The notes under the pieces: generated by a model | What the model was told of the DNA's origin: nothing | Databases searched by the model: none | Seen by the model: the letters and a program-made list of their open reading frames with translations, nothing else | Assembly: GCF_018617485.1 (NCBI RefSeq) | Contig: NZ_JACSKH010000003.1 | Coordinates: 124,001-188,000, forward strand | Length of the DNA stretch: 64,000 nucleotides | Direction of reading: 5' to 3' | Source: Exiguobacterium sp. s124 | GTDB lineage: Bacteria > Bacillota > Bacilli > Exiguobacteriales > Exiguobacteriaceae | Shown here: piece by piece, positions 51,422-63,349 of the stretch | Numbering within the stretch: the first letter of the stretch is position 1 | How the letters are laid out: each line of letters starts with the position of its first letter | Program-made: the position numbers and the translations under genes

Positions 51422-54013
51422 TTATGCATTGACCGTCGACGGACGTAACGTCAATTCCCCGTTTTCAACATCGATGACGACCGTTTGGCCATCCTCGACA
51501 TCTCCCGCTAGGATACTCCGGGCAAGTTTCGTCTCAATCGTTCGTTGCACGAAACGATTGATTGGACGAGCACCGAATTGAGGCTCGTACGCTTCATCGG
51601 CGACGAACGTTTTAGCTGCATCCGTGATTTCAATATGAATCGAGCGTGTCGTGAGCCGTTCACTCATTCGACCGACTGCTTTCTCGACGATTTGACCGAT
51701 TTGATCTTTCGTAAGTGGATGGAACAAAATCGTTTCATCGACCCGATTCAAGAATTCAGGACGGAAATGTCGGCGGAGTTTATCAAGCACTTGACGCTCT
51801 TCGTCCTCATCGATCACACCATCTTTCGCCGCTTCGAGCAAAATGTCTGCTCCAATGTTCGACGTCATGATGACAATCGTATTTTTGAAGTCGACGATGC
51901 GACCGTGCGAATCGGTCAATCGACCATCATCGAGCAGTTGCAACAAAATATTGAAAACGTCTGGGTGTGCCTTCTCGACCTCATCTAACAAGAGAACGGA
52001 GTAAGGGTTACGGCGAACCGCTTCCGTCAACTGCCCGCCTTCTTCGTAACCGATATATCCCGGAGGTGCACCGACAAGTCGTGATACGGCATGTTTCTCC
52101 ATATACTCACTCATATCGAGACGAACGATATGATCTTCTGAATCAAACATCGCTTCCGCGAGCGCCTTCCCGAGCTCGGTTTTACCGACACCCGTCGGTC
52201 CGAGGAAGAGGAAGGAACCGATTGGGCGGTTCGGGTCTTTGATTCCGGCACGAGCCCGGATGACCGCGTCACTGACCAAGCGGATCGCATCATCTTGACC
52301 GAAGACACGCTTGTGTAGCACCGTTTCTAAGTTGAGCAGTTTATCCCGCTCTCCTTCTGTCAGTTTGGTCACCGGAATGCCGGTCCATTTCGAGACGACC
52401 TCGGCAATTTCTTCTTCCGTCACTTCTTCGCGTACGAGTTCACGCGTCACCGAACTCGCCAGCTGTTCCGCTTCTTCTAGTTCTCGCTCGAGTTCTGGGA
52501 TTCGTCCATATTTCAGTTCTGAAGCCCGATTCAAGTCGTAGCGACTTTCTGCCTCTTGTAATTCGAGACGTACTTTTTCAAGGTCTCCCCGGATTTGTTG
52601 CACGCGGTGCGTTGACTCTTTCTCATTTTCCCAACGAAGACGTAACGAGTCAGACTGTTCACGGAGTGATGCCAATTCTTGTTGGAGTGCTTCGAGACGC
52701 TTCATGGAAGCCGCGTCACTCTCTTTTTTAAGCGCCGCTTCTTCGATTTCAAGTTGCATGACCCGACGGACCAATTCATCGAGCTCAGCCGGCATCGATT
52801 CCATCTCAGTCCGAATCATCGCACACGACTCATCGACGAGATCGATGGCCTTATCCGGCATGAACCGGTCGGTGATATATCGATTTGATAGCATCGCCGC
52901 CGCGACGAGAGCGTTATCGTGGATGCGTACTCCGTGGTGAATCTCGAAACGTTCTTTTAAGCCACGCAAGATGGAAACCGTATCCTCGACGTCTGGTTCA
53001 GCGACGAGCACTTGTTGGAAACGCCGCTCGAGTGCAGGGTCCTTCTCGATATATTGGCGATACTCGTCTAACGTCGTCGCACCGATACAGTGCAATTCCC
53101 CACGGGCGAGCATCGGTTTTAACATGTTTCCGGCATCCATCGACCCTTCCGACTTCCCAGCTCCGACAATCGTATGCAGTTCATCAATGAAGAGGATAAT
53201 CGTGCCTTCTGCTTCCTTCACTTCTGATAGGACGGATTGAAGTCGTTCCTCGAATTCACCGCGATATTTCGCACCAGCGACGAGTGAACTCATGTCGAGA
53301 CTGAAGATTGTTTTGTCTTTCAAACTCTCCGGCACGTCTCCGCGAACGATTCGCTGAGCGAGTCCCTCGACAATCGCCGTTTTCCCGACACCCGGTTCCC
53401 CGATGAGGACCGGATTGTTTTTTGTTTTCCGACTCAAAATCCGGATGACGCGACGAATCTCACTATCGCGTCCGATGACCGGATCAATTTTCCCAGTCTT
53501 CACTTCTTGAATGAGGTCCCGTCCGTATTTCGTCAAGACATCATACGTCGCTTCAGGCGATTTCGATGTGATGCGGCGATTGCCTCGTACGGCGACGAGC
53601 GCCTCGCGGAGTCGTTCTTCCGTGATTCCTTTTCGCTCAAGCATCGCCTGCGCCTGACTGCTGTTCAACAAGATCCCGAGCAAGATGTGTTCGACCGATA
53701 CGTATTCATCGTTCATCCCTGTCGCTTCCCGCTCGGCCGTCGTCAACACGCCTAACAAAGAAGCTGAAATCATCGGTGTCGTCGGATTTTGAAGTTTTGG
53801 CGCATTTTTCAAAGAAAGCGCGACTTCTCCTTCAATCTCAGATACGTTGATCTCCATTTTTTGAAACAGCAACGGCGCAATTCCGTCTGTCTGTGAAATC
53901 ATGGATGCCAAGACGTGCCACTCATTGATTTCACTATGATGATATTGTTTTGCTAACGCCTGTGAACTGACAATGCATTCATGTGCTTTATCTGTAAAAC
54001 GATTAAAGTCCAT
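51422..54013 (-). CDS. clpB: ATP-dependent disaggregase ClpB
   Basis: This 863-residue Hsp100 chaperone pulls proteins out of aggregates together with DnaK. A ClpN repeat domain (1-145) is followed by AAA+ domain 1 with GEPGVGKTA near residue 200. A coiled-coil M domain (about 400-520) and AAA+ domain 2 with GPTGVGKTE near residue 600 follow. Both Walker B motifs are present ([18 protein letters not shown]). ATG 54013 follows GGAGGAAT. It forms a CtsR-controlled operon with the J-domain gene. Confidence 0.97.
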   Translation of the reverse strand: MDFNRFTDKAHECIVSSQALAKQYHHSEINEWHVLASMISQTDGIAPLLFQKMEINVSEIEGEVALSLKNAPKLQNPTTPMISASLLGVLTTAEREATGMNDEYVSVEHILLGILLNSSQAQAMLERKGITEERLREALVAVRGNRRITSKSPEATYDVLTKYGRDLIQEVKTGKIDPVIGRDSEIRRVIRILSRKTKNNPVLIGEPGVGKTAIVEGLAQRIVRGDVPESLKDKTIFSLDMSSLVAGAKYRGEFEERLQSVLSEVKEAEGTIILFIDELHTIVGAGKSEGSMDAGNMLKPMLARGELHCIGATTLDEYRQYIEKDPALERRFQQVLVAEPDVEDTVSILRGLKERFEIHHGVRIHDNALVAAAMLSNRYITDRFMPDKAIDLVDESCAMIRTEMESMPAELDELVRRVMQLEIEEAALKKESDAASMKRLEALQQELASLREQSDSLRLRWENEKESTHRVQQIRGDLEKVRLELQEAESRYDLNRASELKYGRIPELERELEEAEQLASSVTRELVREEVTEEEIAEVVSKWTGIPVTKLTEGERDKLLNLETVLHKRVFGQDDAIRLVSDAVIRARAGIKDPNRPIGSFLFLGPTGVGKTELGKALAEAMFDSEDHIVRLDMSEYMEKHAVSRLVGAPPGYIGYEEGGQLTEAVRRNPYSVLLLDEVEKAHPDVFNILLQLLDDGRLTDSHGRIVDFKNTIVIMTSNIGADILLEAAKDGVIDEDEERQVLDKLRRHFRPEFLNRVDETILFHPLTKDQIGQIVEKAVGRMSERLTTRSIHIEITDAAKTFVADEAYEPQFGARPINRFVQRTIETKLARSILAGDVEDGQTVVIDVENGELTLRPSTVNA

Positions 54014-54032
54014 CACGATTCCTCCTTATCCA

Positions 54033-54902
54033 TTAACGTTCGATTTGCTCATAGACAGAACGGTACGTCTCATCAAGAGGCAGGTCGACCTCAAGTTGTA
54101 CGAATAAGTCAGAACGTACCTTCGAACCGGTCATGACACCGCGACCTGGAATGCGCATCCGTTGCCCCGGACGGCTTCCAGGTTTCACTTTCAACTTCAC
54201 CCGTCCTCCGTCGAGTGTTGAAATGATGACGCTCGACCCATCTAAAAACTCGATCGGACGCAATCGTTTCAACGTCAAGATATGCTCTCCTTCACGTCGG
54301 TACGTATCGTCATCCGCAAAATGAAGCTCGACGTATACATCCCCTCGGTTCCCTGATTGTCCGACTCGGCTGCCTTTTCCTTTCAACCGCAACTTCTGAC
54401 CTTCATAGGCACCCTGTGGAATTTTGACATTCACCGTGCCTGTTTGAAGTCGAAGGCTCACTTTCGATTCCTTCGTCAATTGGCTGAGTGGGATATTCAC
54501 ACGTACGGTCTCATCCAAGTCTTCTTCGACCGCTTGGTCAAAGAAGCTTCCGAACATATCTTCAAATCCGAATGTTCGCGAAGTCGTACGCGACCCACCC
54601 CCGAATTGTCGGAATAAATCTTCGAACTGGGACGAACCTTCCCCGTAAGTTTCTCCACCGCCACCAAACCCCTGTCCGAACGACGGTCCATCCGGGCTAC
54701 CATATCGATCATAGTTCGCTTTTTTCTCTGGGTCGCTCAACACGTCAAACGCTTCTTGGACTGACTTGAATCGCTCTTGTGCGCCAGGATCTTTATTGAC
54801 GTCCGGATGGTACTGTTTCGCCAACTTCCGGTATGCACGTTTAATCTCTTGTTCGGTCGCTCCTTTTGAGACACCGAGCTCGTCATAATAGTTTTTAGCC
54901 AT
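54033..54902 (-). CDS. DnaJ-like co-chaperone, CbpA type
   Basis: A 289-residue Hsp40 of the type without zinc fingers. The J domain (1-67) has the HPD motif in [10 protein letters not shown], followed by a Gly/Phe-rich linker (about 70-115). Two C-terminal beta domains hold [19 protein letters not shown] and [17 protein letters not shown]. It hands substrates to DnaK and stimulates its ATPase. Only 19 nt separate it from clpB, an efficient pairing for disaggregation. The promoter is overlaid by a CtsR box. Confidence 0.92.
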   Translation of the reverse strand: MAKNYYDELGVSKGATEQEIKRAYRKLAKQYHPDVNKDPGAQERFKSVQEAFDVLSDPEKKANYDRYGSPDGPSFGQGFGGGGETYGEGSSQFEDLFRQFGGGSRTTSRTFGFEDMFGSFFDQAVEEDLDETVRVNIPLSQLTKESKVSLRLQTGTVNVKIPQGAYEGQKLRLKGKGSRVGQSGNRGDVYVELHFADDDTYRREGEHILTLKRLRPIEFLDGSSVIISTLDGGRVKLKVKPGSRPGQRMRIPGRGVMTGSKVRSDLFVQLEVDLPLDETYRSVYEQIER

Positions 54903-54945
54903 ATGGATTCACCTCACCTATCCCTTTCCCGTTTCTGTTAACTCT

Positions 54946-54975
54946 ATTCTACTCAATTGGTCAAATAAGGTCAAA
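54946..54975 (-). promoter_or_regulatory. CtsR-controlled promoter of cbpA-clpB
   Basis: On the minus strand -35 TTGACC, a 17-bp spacer and -10 TAGAAT are seen. The direct repeat GGTCAAATAAGGTCAAA on the plus strand (54959-54975) is a full CtsR consensus heptad pair and covers the -35 and spacer. Heat induction by loss of CtsR is inferred. Confidence 0.92.
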
Positions 54976-54999
54976 GATAATCCTTTCACTTTTTATACG

Positions 55000-55040
55000 A
55001 AAAAAAGAAGAGGTTCGTTTCAAAAAACGAATCTCTTCTT
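55000..55040 (-). terminator. Terminator of camS
   Basis: The stem AAGAAGAGGTTCGTTT (one mismatch) pairs with AAACGAATCTCTTCTT, and a T run follows on the minus strand. Confidence 0.85.
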
Positions 55041-55042
55041 GA

Positions 55043-56215
55043 TTAGAAGTATACTTTTGGACTATCCATGCCATCCTCGAACACAATCGTCACTTCAGGG
55101 TCGCCACCGAGTGATGTTATGTTGATGCGGACTGGCACATTTCGGCTATATTCCCATCGGTTTTCAAGCAAGCCGACAACGTGTTGGGTGAATCCGACAA
55201 GTTCGGCACGACTATAGAATTGAATCGGGATATCGATTTCAAGTCGTGACAAATCGCCGTTCTGATAAAAGCCTTTCCCAATCATCCCGCTATAGTCTGG
55301 GAACAGGTCGGCAATGCGGTCACTGAAGAGCGTAAATTTCTGTGCATCCTCGCGTACGTCATTCGTTGCCGTCGCAGATGGGAAGTAGTAGTACTTCTCA
55401 TCGATGGCTTTCCAGTCACCCGATGTGACCTCATCATCCGTTCCGACGAAAGCGGATTTGATATAGTTCCCCGGCGTCGGTGAACCTTGCGTCGACTTCA
55501 TATAAAGCGCGACGTTTACATCCAAATCTTTAAAGTCTTCTCGCTTCCGCAATTGAGCGACGAGTTCGTTCGCCATCCGTTCCCCTTCTGCGATCACTTT
55601 TTTCTGATCAAGTTTCACCGTATAGGTCGGTCCGTAGTTCGGTGCCTGGAAGACATACTCACGGTTCAAAATGAGTGCAAACGACACACCGCCAAGCTGA
55701 TATCCGCTATCTTCTTTTATCATATAGTTCTGTTCCACGATCGAAGCCAAATATAGAGGTGACTTCTTGTTCGCATCGACGAACTTGTCGTCTTCGACGT
55801 CGGCCTTCCCGTCCGCATAAGCCGGGTTGAGCGGCGTCAATCCTTCGTTACTCCCGCCTTTACGTCCGAGTAAATTGGATACGTCTTCCGCGTTTAGAAG
55901 TTGCCCCTCTTGATAAGCGAATTTGTCTGGGTCAAACGCATCTGTCGAATGGCGCATGAGACCGAGTTCGACTTCTTCAAGCTCTAACGACGAACTCACT
56001 TGACGCTGAGCAAGTCCTCGCGCTGCTGCGGCTTTGAAGGGAATGACCATTTGATAGTAGGAATCACGTGCTTCGATTGCTTGTGTGACGCCTTCTGCTG
56101 CTGTTTCTTCGCCGGTCGGTGTCGCTTCTTCTTCACCCATCGGGATTTTCATTGAACATCCGCTTAACAAAAGCGCAGAGGCGATTGTCGGGATGACGAG
56201 TTGTTTCCATTTCAT
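55043..56215 (-). CDS. CamS-family sex pheromone lipoprotein
   Basis: The 390-residue lipoprotein has a signal peptide with lipobox LLLSGC (Cys20). A CamS domain (PF07537-type) follows, including GLTPLNPAY, PLYLASIVEQNYM and QLGGVSFALILN. In enterococci and staphylococci the signal peptide of CamS homologues can be processed to a conjugation-inducing peptide. In most Bacillales the function is unknown. AAAGGAGC precedes the ATG. It is monocistronic, with terminators on both sides, and lies just after pcrB-pcrA-ligA, where camS homologues are commonly found. Confidence 0.88.
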   Translation of the reverse strand: MKWKQLVIPTIASALLLSGCSMKIPMGEEEATPTGEETAAEGVTQAIEARDSYYQMVIPFKAAAARGLAQRQVSSSLELEEVELGLMRHSTDAFDPDKFAYQEGQLLNAEDVSNLLGRKGGSNEGLTPLNPAYADGKADVEDDKFVDANKKSPLYLASIVEQNYMIKEDSGYQLGGVSFALILNREYVFQAPNYGPTYTVKLDQKKVIAEGERMANELVAQLRKREDFKDLDVNVALYMKSTQGSPTPGNYIKSAFVGTDDEVTSGDWKAIDEKYYYFPSATATNDVREDAQKFTLFSDRIADLFPDYSGMIGKGFYQNGDLSRLEIDIPIQFYSRAELVGFTQHVVGLLENRWEYSRNVPVRINITSLGGDPEVTIVFEDGMDSPKVYF

Positions 56216-56311
56216 CTATGTCTAGCTCCTTTGAACATCGTTTCCTATTTCACTTTGTCCATTATAACAAAATCGTTCCACGAAAAAAGTATCGAAGCGG
56301 AATCAGAACAA

Positions 56312-56339
56312 ATCCCTTCTTGATCAAACAAGAAGGGAT
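56312..56339 (-). terminator. Terminator after LPXTG gene
   Basis: The stem ATCCCTTCTTG/CAAGAAGGGAT is followed on the minus strand by TTGTTC. The T tail is modest. Confidence 0.7.
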
Positions 56340-56348
56340 ACACGATTA

Positions 56349-57821
56349 TTATTTTGTAGATGGGTGCTTACGACGAATCATCAAAAGGAGTCCAGATGCA
56401 AACAAGAGGAGTCCAATCATCATATGCCACGTCTCGTTCGTCTCCCCGGTCATCGGGAGTACATCTTGCGAATACGTGTCGACTTCATCGTCAGGCTTCA
56501 CTGGAGGAGCCTCTCGCTCTTTTACAACCACTTTCACGACTGGTGGTTCCATCTTTGTTTCTTCTTTCTCAGGCACTTGCTTCGGTTCATCCTCTTTTAC
56601 CGGAACGGGTTGTTTCACCGCAACCGGTACATCGACGGAACGGATCACGTTCACCCCTTCATTCACTTGGAGGGCAAACGTTGCCTGTTGTACTAATTCT
56701 GCCCCAGCTCGTATGTCATAGGACGGGAGCAGTGGGAGTTCAAATGAAATGGTGACCACTTCTTCCGGTCCGAACCCGTTTACGAATTCAGGGATGGCTT
56801 CGACTTGCTTCACGAATCGTTCATTCGCCATCTGTTGCTCCTCATACGTCAAGGCACCACTCGGCCAAGTGAGCATCACGTCAGACAAGAACAAGGTGAC
56901 GTTAGAAGTGTTGGTCACTGTATAGGTGTATCGGATTGGTTCACCTGGCTGAACGGTCGCCATCTCACTCGTCCCTGTCACTGTAAAATCAGGTTGTTGC
57001 AAAAGGACGATTTGTTGACTTTCTGCTGTGACGATGCGGTCGTATTCATCCACTCCTGTCACGCGAAACAGACTACCGATCTCAGGATGCGTGCTGAATG
57101 AATAGTCAGACGGAACAGATAAGACAGCTGTCACCTCGACTCGTTCATCGGGTAAGAGACCATCTTCTCCTATCGATTCATACAAGCGATCAAACACATG
57201 TTGATTCAACAATTCGATGGCAAGACGGTCAACGTCCCCGCTCACATACTCGTGGGAGAAGTTCGTCACCGTTAACGGTGCGTCTCCTGTATTCTCTACG
57301 ATGAACGTATACGACAGTTCACCTCCGACAACGGCTTTGTCGACCCCGGCAATGTTCTGCGCTTCGAGCGCGAGCGCCGGTAAGATTGGCTCGATTGCAG
57401 GCTCTTCGATAACCGGTTCTACTTCAGTTGGTGGTGTCACCTCTTCCGGTTGATTTGGTTCTGTGACAACAGGTGGTTCTTCCACTTCGACAGGATACGC
57501 TTCCGTGATGGAGTTCGGGATGAACGTATATGGAACGCCTTCAGCGTTGTAAAGTGTCACCAAATCAATCAACGAATCATCGACTGTTTCCGCATCGATC
57601 ATAAATCGCCAAACATTGGCTGATTCACGAACTCCATAATACGTGACGTCTTCGTATACAAGACTTGATTCATATAATGTCTCGACTTCCTCGTCTGTCA
57701 AATCCACTTGAATATATCGGAATGTGGTCGTGTCTGCATGTGCGACGTGGTAGGGGATCAGTGTTGAAAAGAGCATGAGGATGGTGAATATAGCAACGAA
57801 ACGTTGGATGTTATGTGTCAT
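56349..57821 (-). CDS. LPXTG cell-wall-anchored surface protein
   Basis: This 490-residue protein has an N-terminal signal peptide cleaved near AHA (about residue 29). An 80-residue N-terminal domain, a Pro/Glu/Val-rich spacer (about 110-150) and two beta-sandwich segments with NTGDAPLTVTNF and NTSNVTLFLSDV motifs (DUF11/CARDB-like) follow. A second Pro/Lys/Glu spacer leads to the sorting signal LPMTGE, a hydrophobic helix and RRKH. Sortase would attach it to peptidoglycan. Ligand unknown; no sortase gene is in the window. The start at 57821 follows GAGGAGGG. Confidence 0.87.
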   Translation of the reverse strand: MTHNIQRFVAIFTILMLFSTLIPYHVAHADTTTFRYIQVDLTDEEVETLYESSLVYEDVTYYGVRESANVWRFMIDAETVDDSLIDLVTLYNAEGVPYTFIPNSITEAYPVEVEEPPVVTEPNQPEEVTPPTEVEPVIEEPAIEPILPALALEAQNIAGVDKAVVGGELSYTFIVENTGDAPLTVTNFSHEYVSGDVDRLAIELLNQHVFDRLYESIGEDGLLPDERVEVTAVLSVPSDYSFSTHPEIGSLFRVTGVDEYDRIVTAESQQIVLLQQPDFTVTGTSEMATVQPGEPIRYTYTVTNTSNVTLFLSDVMLTWPSGALTYEEQQMANERFVKQVEAIPEFVNGFGPEEVVTISFELPLLPSYDIRAGAELVQQATFALQVNEGVNVIRSVDVPVAVKQPVPVKEDEPKQVPEKEETKMEPPVVKVVVKEREAPPVKPDDEVDTYSQDVLPMTGETNETWHMMIGLLLFASGLLLMIRRKHPSTK

Positions 57822-57955
57822 GGTGTCGGTCCCTCCTCTAAGGTGAAAAATGAGCGCGCACATCGATGTTTGCCCGATGACGGATTTCACCACGTAGAGG
57901 AATGAGGGGATGTGTGTGTGAAAGTCATGGTGTCAAAGGGTTCTCCCGCAAAAAT

Positions 57956-58008
57956 ATATTAGCATTTTGATTTAGTTAATCTATACCCTTCGAACGTTTG
58001 TGCGAACC
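57956..58008 (-). promoter_or_regulatory. Candidate promoters of LPXTG gene
   Basis: Two overlapping candidates are seen on the minus strand. One is GGTTCG-N14-GGGTAT (57983-58008), which resembles a SigB stress promoter but has an imperfect -35. The other is the extended -10 TGCTAATAT (57956-57964). Both are about 135-160 bp before the start codon, giving a long leader in which I see no known riboswitch. Confidence 0.4.
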
Positions 58009-58043
58009 TGTTCAATCTCATAATTTTTTACAATACGACACGA

Positions 58044-58074
58044 CAAAAAAAGACGTTCGCCGTAGCGAAACGTC

Positions 58075-58076
<2 letters not shown>
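58044..58076 (-). terminator. Terminator of pcrB-pcrA-ligA
   Basis: The stem AAGACGTT/AACGTCTT extends with CG/CG pairing across one bulged base. On the minus strand it is followed by TTTTTTTG. Confidence 0.87.
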
Positions 58077-60078
<2,002 letters not shown>

Positions 60079-62295
60079 TCATGCTTTTTCGATTGGGGCA
60101 AATTTAGCCAATAGACGCTTGATGCCGACTTCTGGGAATGCGATGTCGACTTCGAGTTGGTCGCCTTCTCCACGCGTTTGGACGACTGTCCCTTGTCCCC
60201 ACTTTTTATGATTCGCTTTGTCACCAACGTTCCAGCCGACCGTTTCGGCGCCTGAAGATTGAGCGAGCTTCGGCTTCGGTTTTGAGCTAAAGCCGTTCAC
60301 CGGCAACTTCCCTGGTGATTCAACCGGGTTCCACGGCATCGGCTTTCTCGCCTTACCGGACCGTTCTAACAAGGTTTCCGGCAATTCATGTAAGAACCTT
60401 GATTCCGGGTTGTTTTGGAAGCGACCGTATAACATCCGCGACTGCGCACGTGTCAAATACAGACGCTTCTCTGCCCGCGTGATCCCCACGTATGCGAGGC
60501 GACGTTCTTCTTCCATCTCCTCCTCATCGTTTAACGCACGACTATGTGGGAAGAGACCTTCCTCCATCCCAATCAAGAAGACGACCGGGAACTCAAGTCC
60601 TTTCGCCGAGTGTAAGGTCATCAACGTAACTTGATGCGACTCGTCGACTTCATCAAGCGAATCGAGGTCGGACACGAGCGTCAAATCAGTGAGGAAGGCG
60701 ACGAGTGACTGTTCATCGCTTTCTTTTTCAAAGTTTTGAGCGACCGACAGGAACTCTTGTAAGTTCTCAAGTCGACTCTCTGCTTCGAGCGTCTTCTCAA
60801 TCTTGAGCATCTCTTCATAACCTGTCTTCTTCAATACTTCTTCGACGAGCTCTGAAATCGAGAGATAGTCTGCCATTTGTCGTAAGTCCATCATCATCTG
60901 ACGGAAATCTGCGAGCTTCGTCGCCGTACGCGGGGCAATCCCTGAGAGTTCAATGTCACGAATCGCATCCATGAGTGAGACACCCTGCATATCCGCAAAG
61001 TCTCCTAGTTTGTCGATTGTTGCGGCTCCGATGCCTCGTTTCGGTTCATTGACGACTCGAGCGAATGAGATGTCCTCGTCCGGGTTGGCGATCAAGCGCA
61101 AGTACGCCAAGACGTCCTTGATTTCTTTTCGCTCATAGAACTTCGTCCCGCCGACCATTTTATACGGGATGTTCGATTTGAGGAGCATCTCCTCAAGACC
61201 ACGTGACTGGGCGTTCGTCCGATAAAGGACCGCCATCTGACCGTAGTCCATCCCTTCCATCTTCAGTTCCTTCATCTGATTCATGATGAAGAACGCCTCG
61301 TCGCGGTCATCGGAGGCGACGTGGAGTAAGAGTTTCTCTCCTTCATCGTTCTCAGTCCACAAGTTTTTATCTTTACGGGAAGCGTTGTTCTGAATCACGC
61401 CGTTCGCCGCTTCCAAAATTCGCTTCGTCGAACGATAGTTCTGTTCGAGCAAGATGACGTGAGCGCTCGGATAGTCTTTCTCGAACGTCAAGATGTTAGC
61501 GATATCGGCACCGCGCCAACGATAAATCGACTGATCCGAGTCCCCGACGACACATAAGTTCTCGTGTGCTTGTGCGAGAAGTTTGACGAGCGTGTACTGT
61601 GCCCGGTTCGTGTCTTGATACTCATCGACGTGAATGTATTTGAATTTCTTTTGATAAAACGCTAAGACGTCCGGCGCCTCTTGGAATAAATGGATTGTCT
61701 TCATGATCAAGTCATCGAAGTCGAGTACGTTGTTCTGTTTCAACTTTTTCTCATACGCCGTGTAGACGTCAGAGATGATTCGTTCATATGGATTGTTGCC
61801 GACAAGAGCCGCTGCGTCCTTTGCCGTGCGCAACTCGTTCTTATGATTTGAAATCATCCCGAGAAGTGTACGCGGTTCATACTTTTTCGGGTCGAGGTTC
61901 AATTCTTTCAACACTTGTTTGATTGCCGTCAATTGGTCCGAGGCGTCTAAAATCGAAAAGTTTCGGTCATATCGAATGCGATCGATATCGCGTCGTAAAA
62001 TACGGACACACATCGAGTGGAATGTGGAAATCCAAATGTCTTCGGCGACTCCACCGACGAGGCGCGCAATCCGGTCTTTCATCTCGCGTGCTGCCTTGTT
62101 CGTGAACGTGATCGCTAAAATGTTCCACGGTGCCACTTGCTTTGCCGCCATCAAATAGGCGACACGATGTGTCAAGACACGGGTTTTACCAGACCCCGCA
62201 CCCGCCATGATCAACAGAGGACCATCCGTGTGCTTGACCGCTTCCGCTTGTTCTGGGTTCATGCCTTTGACTAATTCTTCGCTAAGATTATACAT
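60079..62295 (-). CDS. pcrA: ATP-dependent DNA helicase PcrA
   Basis: The 738-residue superfamily 1A 3'-5' helicase works in repair and plasmid replication and clears RecA or RNA polymerase from DNA. It shows Walker [13 protein letters not shown] near residue 32, [18 protein letters not shown] (DEXQ box), [12 protein letters not shown] and [21 protein letters not shown] and the [12 protein letters not shown] motif VI follow. The C-terminal tail has the [17 protein letters not shown] Tudor-like domain that binds RNA polymerase. GGAAGG precedes the ATG. Confidence 0.97.
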   Translation of the reverse strand: MYNLSEELVKGMNPEQAEAVKHTDGPLLIMAGAGSGKTRVLTHRVAYLMAAKQVAPWNILAITFTNKAAREMKDRIARLVGGVAEDIWISTFHSMCVRILRRDIDRIRYDRNFSILDASDQLTAIKQVLKELNLDPKKYEPRTLLGMISNHKNELRTAKDAAALVGNNPYERIISDVYTAYEKKLKQNNVLDFDDLIMKTIHLFQEAPDVLAFYQKKFKYIHVDEYQDTNRAQYTLVKLLAQAHENLCVVGDSDQSIYRWRGADIANILTFEKDYPSAHVILLEQNYRSTKRILEAANGVIQNNASRKDKNLWTENDEGEKLLLHVASDDRDEAFFIMNQMKELKMEGMDYGQMAVLYRTNAQSRGLEEMLLKSNIPYKMVGGTKFYERKEIKDVLAYLRLIANPDEDISFARVVNEPKRGIGAATIDKLGDFADMQGVSLMDAIRDIELSGIAPRTATKLADFRQMMMDLRQMADYLSISELVEEVLKKTGYEEMLKIEKTLEAESRLENLQEFLSVAQNFEKESDEQSLVAFLTDLTLVSDLDSLDEVDESHQVTLMTLHSAKGLEFPVVFLIGMEEGLFPHSRALNDEEEMEEERRLAYVGITRAEKRLYLTRAQSRMLYGRFQNNPESRFLHELPETLLERSGKARKPMPWNPVESPGKLPVNGFSSKPKPKLAQSSGAETVGWNVGDKANHKKWGQGTVVQTRGEGDQLEVDIAFPEVGIKRLLAKFAPIEKA

Positions 62296-62333
62296 AATCG
62301 TTTCCTTCCTTGTTCCAAACGTTTGTTCTTATT

Positions 62334-63014
62334 TTATCGGAGTGCTTGCACAGTCGCAAGTGCTCCCGCTAAGTCTTCATAAATGATATTGCCGACGACA
62401 ATCGTATCGGCGTACGCCCCCATCAACTGAGCCGATTCCGCCCCATCGATGCCACCTCCGTAAAAAAGGTGCGCCTGTGGTAACGACAATCGAATTTCTT
62501 TCACGACGTCGACATCGCCGAGTCGTCCGCTGTATTCGATATAGAGTGACGGGAGTCGGAACAAATGATGTCCGACTTCGGCATATGCCACGGCTTCTTC
62601 TAGCGACAAGTCGCATCTTGATTCCGTCACGTGCGCCACTTTCGCGTCTGGATTCAAGACGAGATAGCCTTGTGCCGTGACATGACGTGAATCAAAGAAA
62701 TGACCGTAGCGCTCAAATGCACGCGCATGGTGTCCGACAATCCATTCCGGCGTTCCGGCGTTAAGCACGGTCGGTACAAAGTAGTGATCGAAGCCATCGA
62801 TGACCTGGCTCGGTTGACTGATTTCAAGGGCGACCGGTAATCCGGCATCCCGGACTCTCGCAAAAAGTGCGAATGTATTCTCCGCATTGACCCCGTCCGT
62901 CCCACCAATCAAAAAAGCGTCGGTGCCCGAGTGAATGAGCGCATGGAGCGCCTCCTCGTCGAGATGCTTATTCGGATCTAATTTAAACACATGTCGCCAT
63001 GACTGAAATTTCAA
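62334..63014 (-). CDS. pcrB: Heptaprenylglyceryl phosphate synthase
   Basis: The 226-residue TIM-barrel enzyme joins a heptaprenyl chain to glycerol-1-phosphate, making an archaea-like ether lipid. It shows WRHVFKLDPNKHL at the N-terminus, GGTDGVNAENT, FVPTVLN, the YIEYSG motif and the phosphate-binding LFYGGGIDG segment. The start is TTG 63014, with GGGAGG 7 nt upstream. This gives the family's usual length; the longer ATG reading adds 44 unsupported residues. First gene of pcrB-pcrA-ligA. Confidence 0.94.
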   Translation of the reverse strand: MKFQSWRHVFKLDPNKHLDEEALHALIHSGTDAFLIGGTDGVNAENTFALFARVRDAGLPVALEISQPSQVIDGFDHYFVPTVLNAGTPEWIVGHHARAFERYGHFFDSRHVTAQGYLVLNPDAKVAHVTESRCDLSLEEAVAYAEVGHHLFRLPSLYIEYSGRLGDVDVVKEIRLSLPQAHLFYGGGIDGAESAQLMGAYADTIVVGNIIYEDLAGALATVQALR

Positions 63015-63080
63015 CTTGTTCCCTCCCATCGAATCCTTCTCTAGTGTATCGATTTTTTGCATCGCGTGCATCTCTCCATT

Positions 63081-63105
63081 AAAAAAAGACTTGCCGAAGC
63101 AAGTC
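63081..63105 (-). terminator. Terminator before pcrB
   Basis: The stem GACTTGC/GCAAGTC with a TTCG tetraloop on the minus strand is followed by TTTTTTT. It ends the small membrane-protein gene, so pcrB must have its own promoter. Confidence 0.9.
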
Positions 63106-63337
63106 ACGAGCGTGCCGTACGATTCCGTTCCCGATCCGTTAACCATTTCGCAACTAGCAATGCGAATAGTGCATATACCGGGACAAACCAGAGCGGATTC
63201 GCTAAAAAGAATCCGAGCACTGGAATATCGAGTAATGGTGAGTCTGGCGAACAGAGCGCCGTTCCATTGACGACCGCGATGAACGGAAGGACCGGAACGA
63301 TAAAAACATATCCAAAGTTAATCCAAAATGCTTTCAT
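63104..63337 (-). CDS. Small membrane protein
   Basis: A 77-residue protein with two membrane helices (about 5-24 and 45-66), a short outside loop containing CSPDSPLLD, and a basic C-terminus (DRERNRT). No family is recognised. It starts 12 nt after the KtrB-type gene, so it is probably the last gene of that operon and may be a small accessory of the transporter. This is inference from position only. Confidence 0.68.
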   Translation of the reverse strand: MKAFWINFGYVFIVPVLPFIAVVNGTALCSPDSPLLDIPVLGFFLANPLWFVPVYALFALLVAKWLTDRERNRTARS

Positions 63338-63349
63338 ATGACGATCTCC

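Noticed and set aside
56218-56721. 167-codon plus-strand ORF opposite the LPXTG gene
   Set aside because: It is low-complexity and covers the antisense of the sorting signal and Pro-rich spacer, with no credible start signal.
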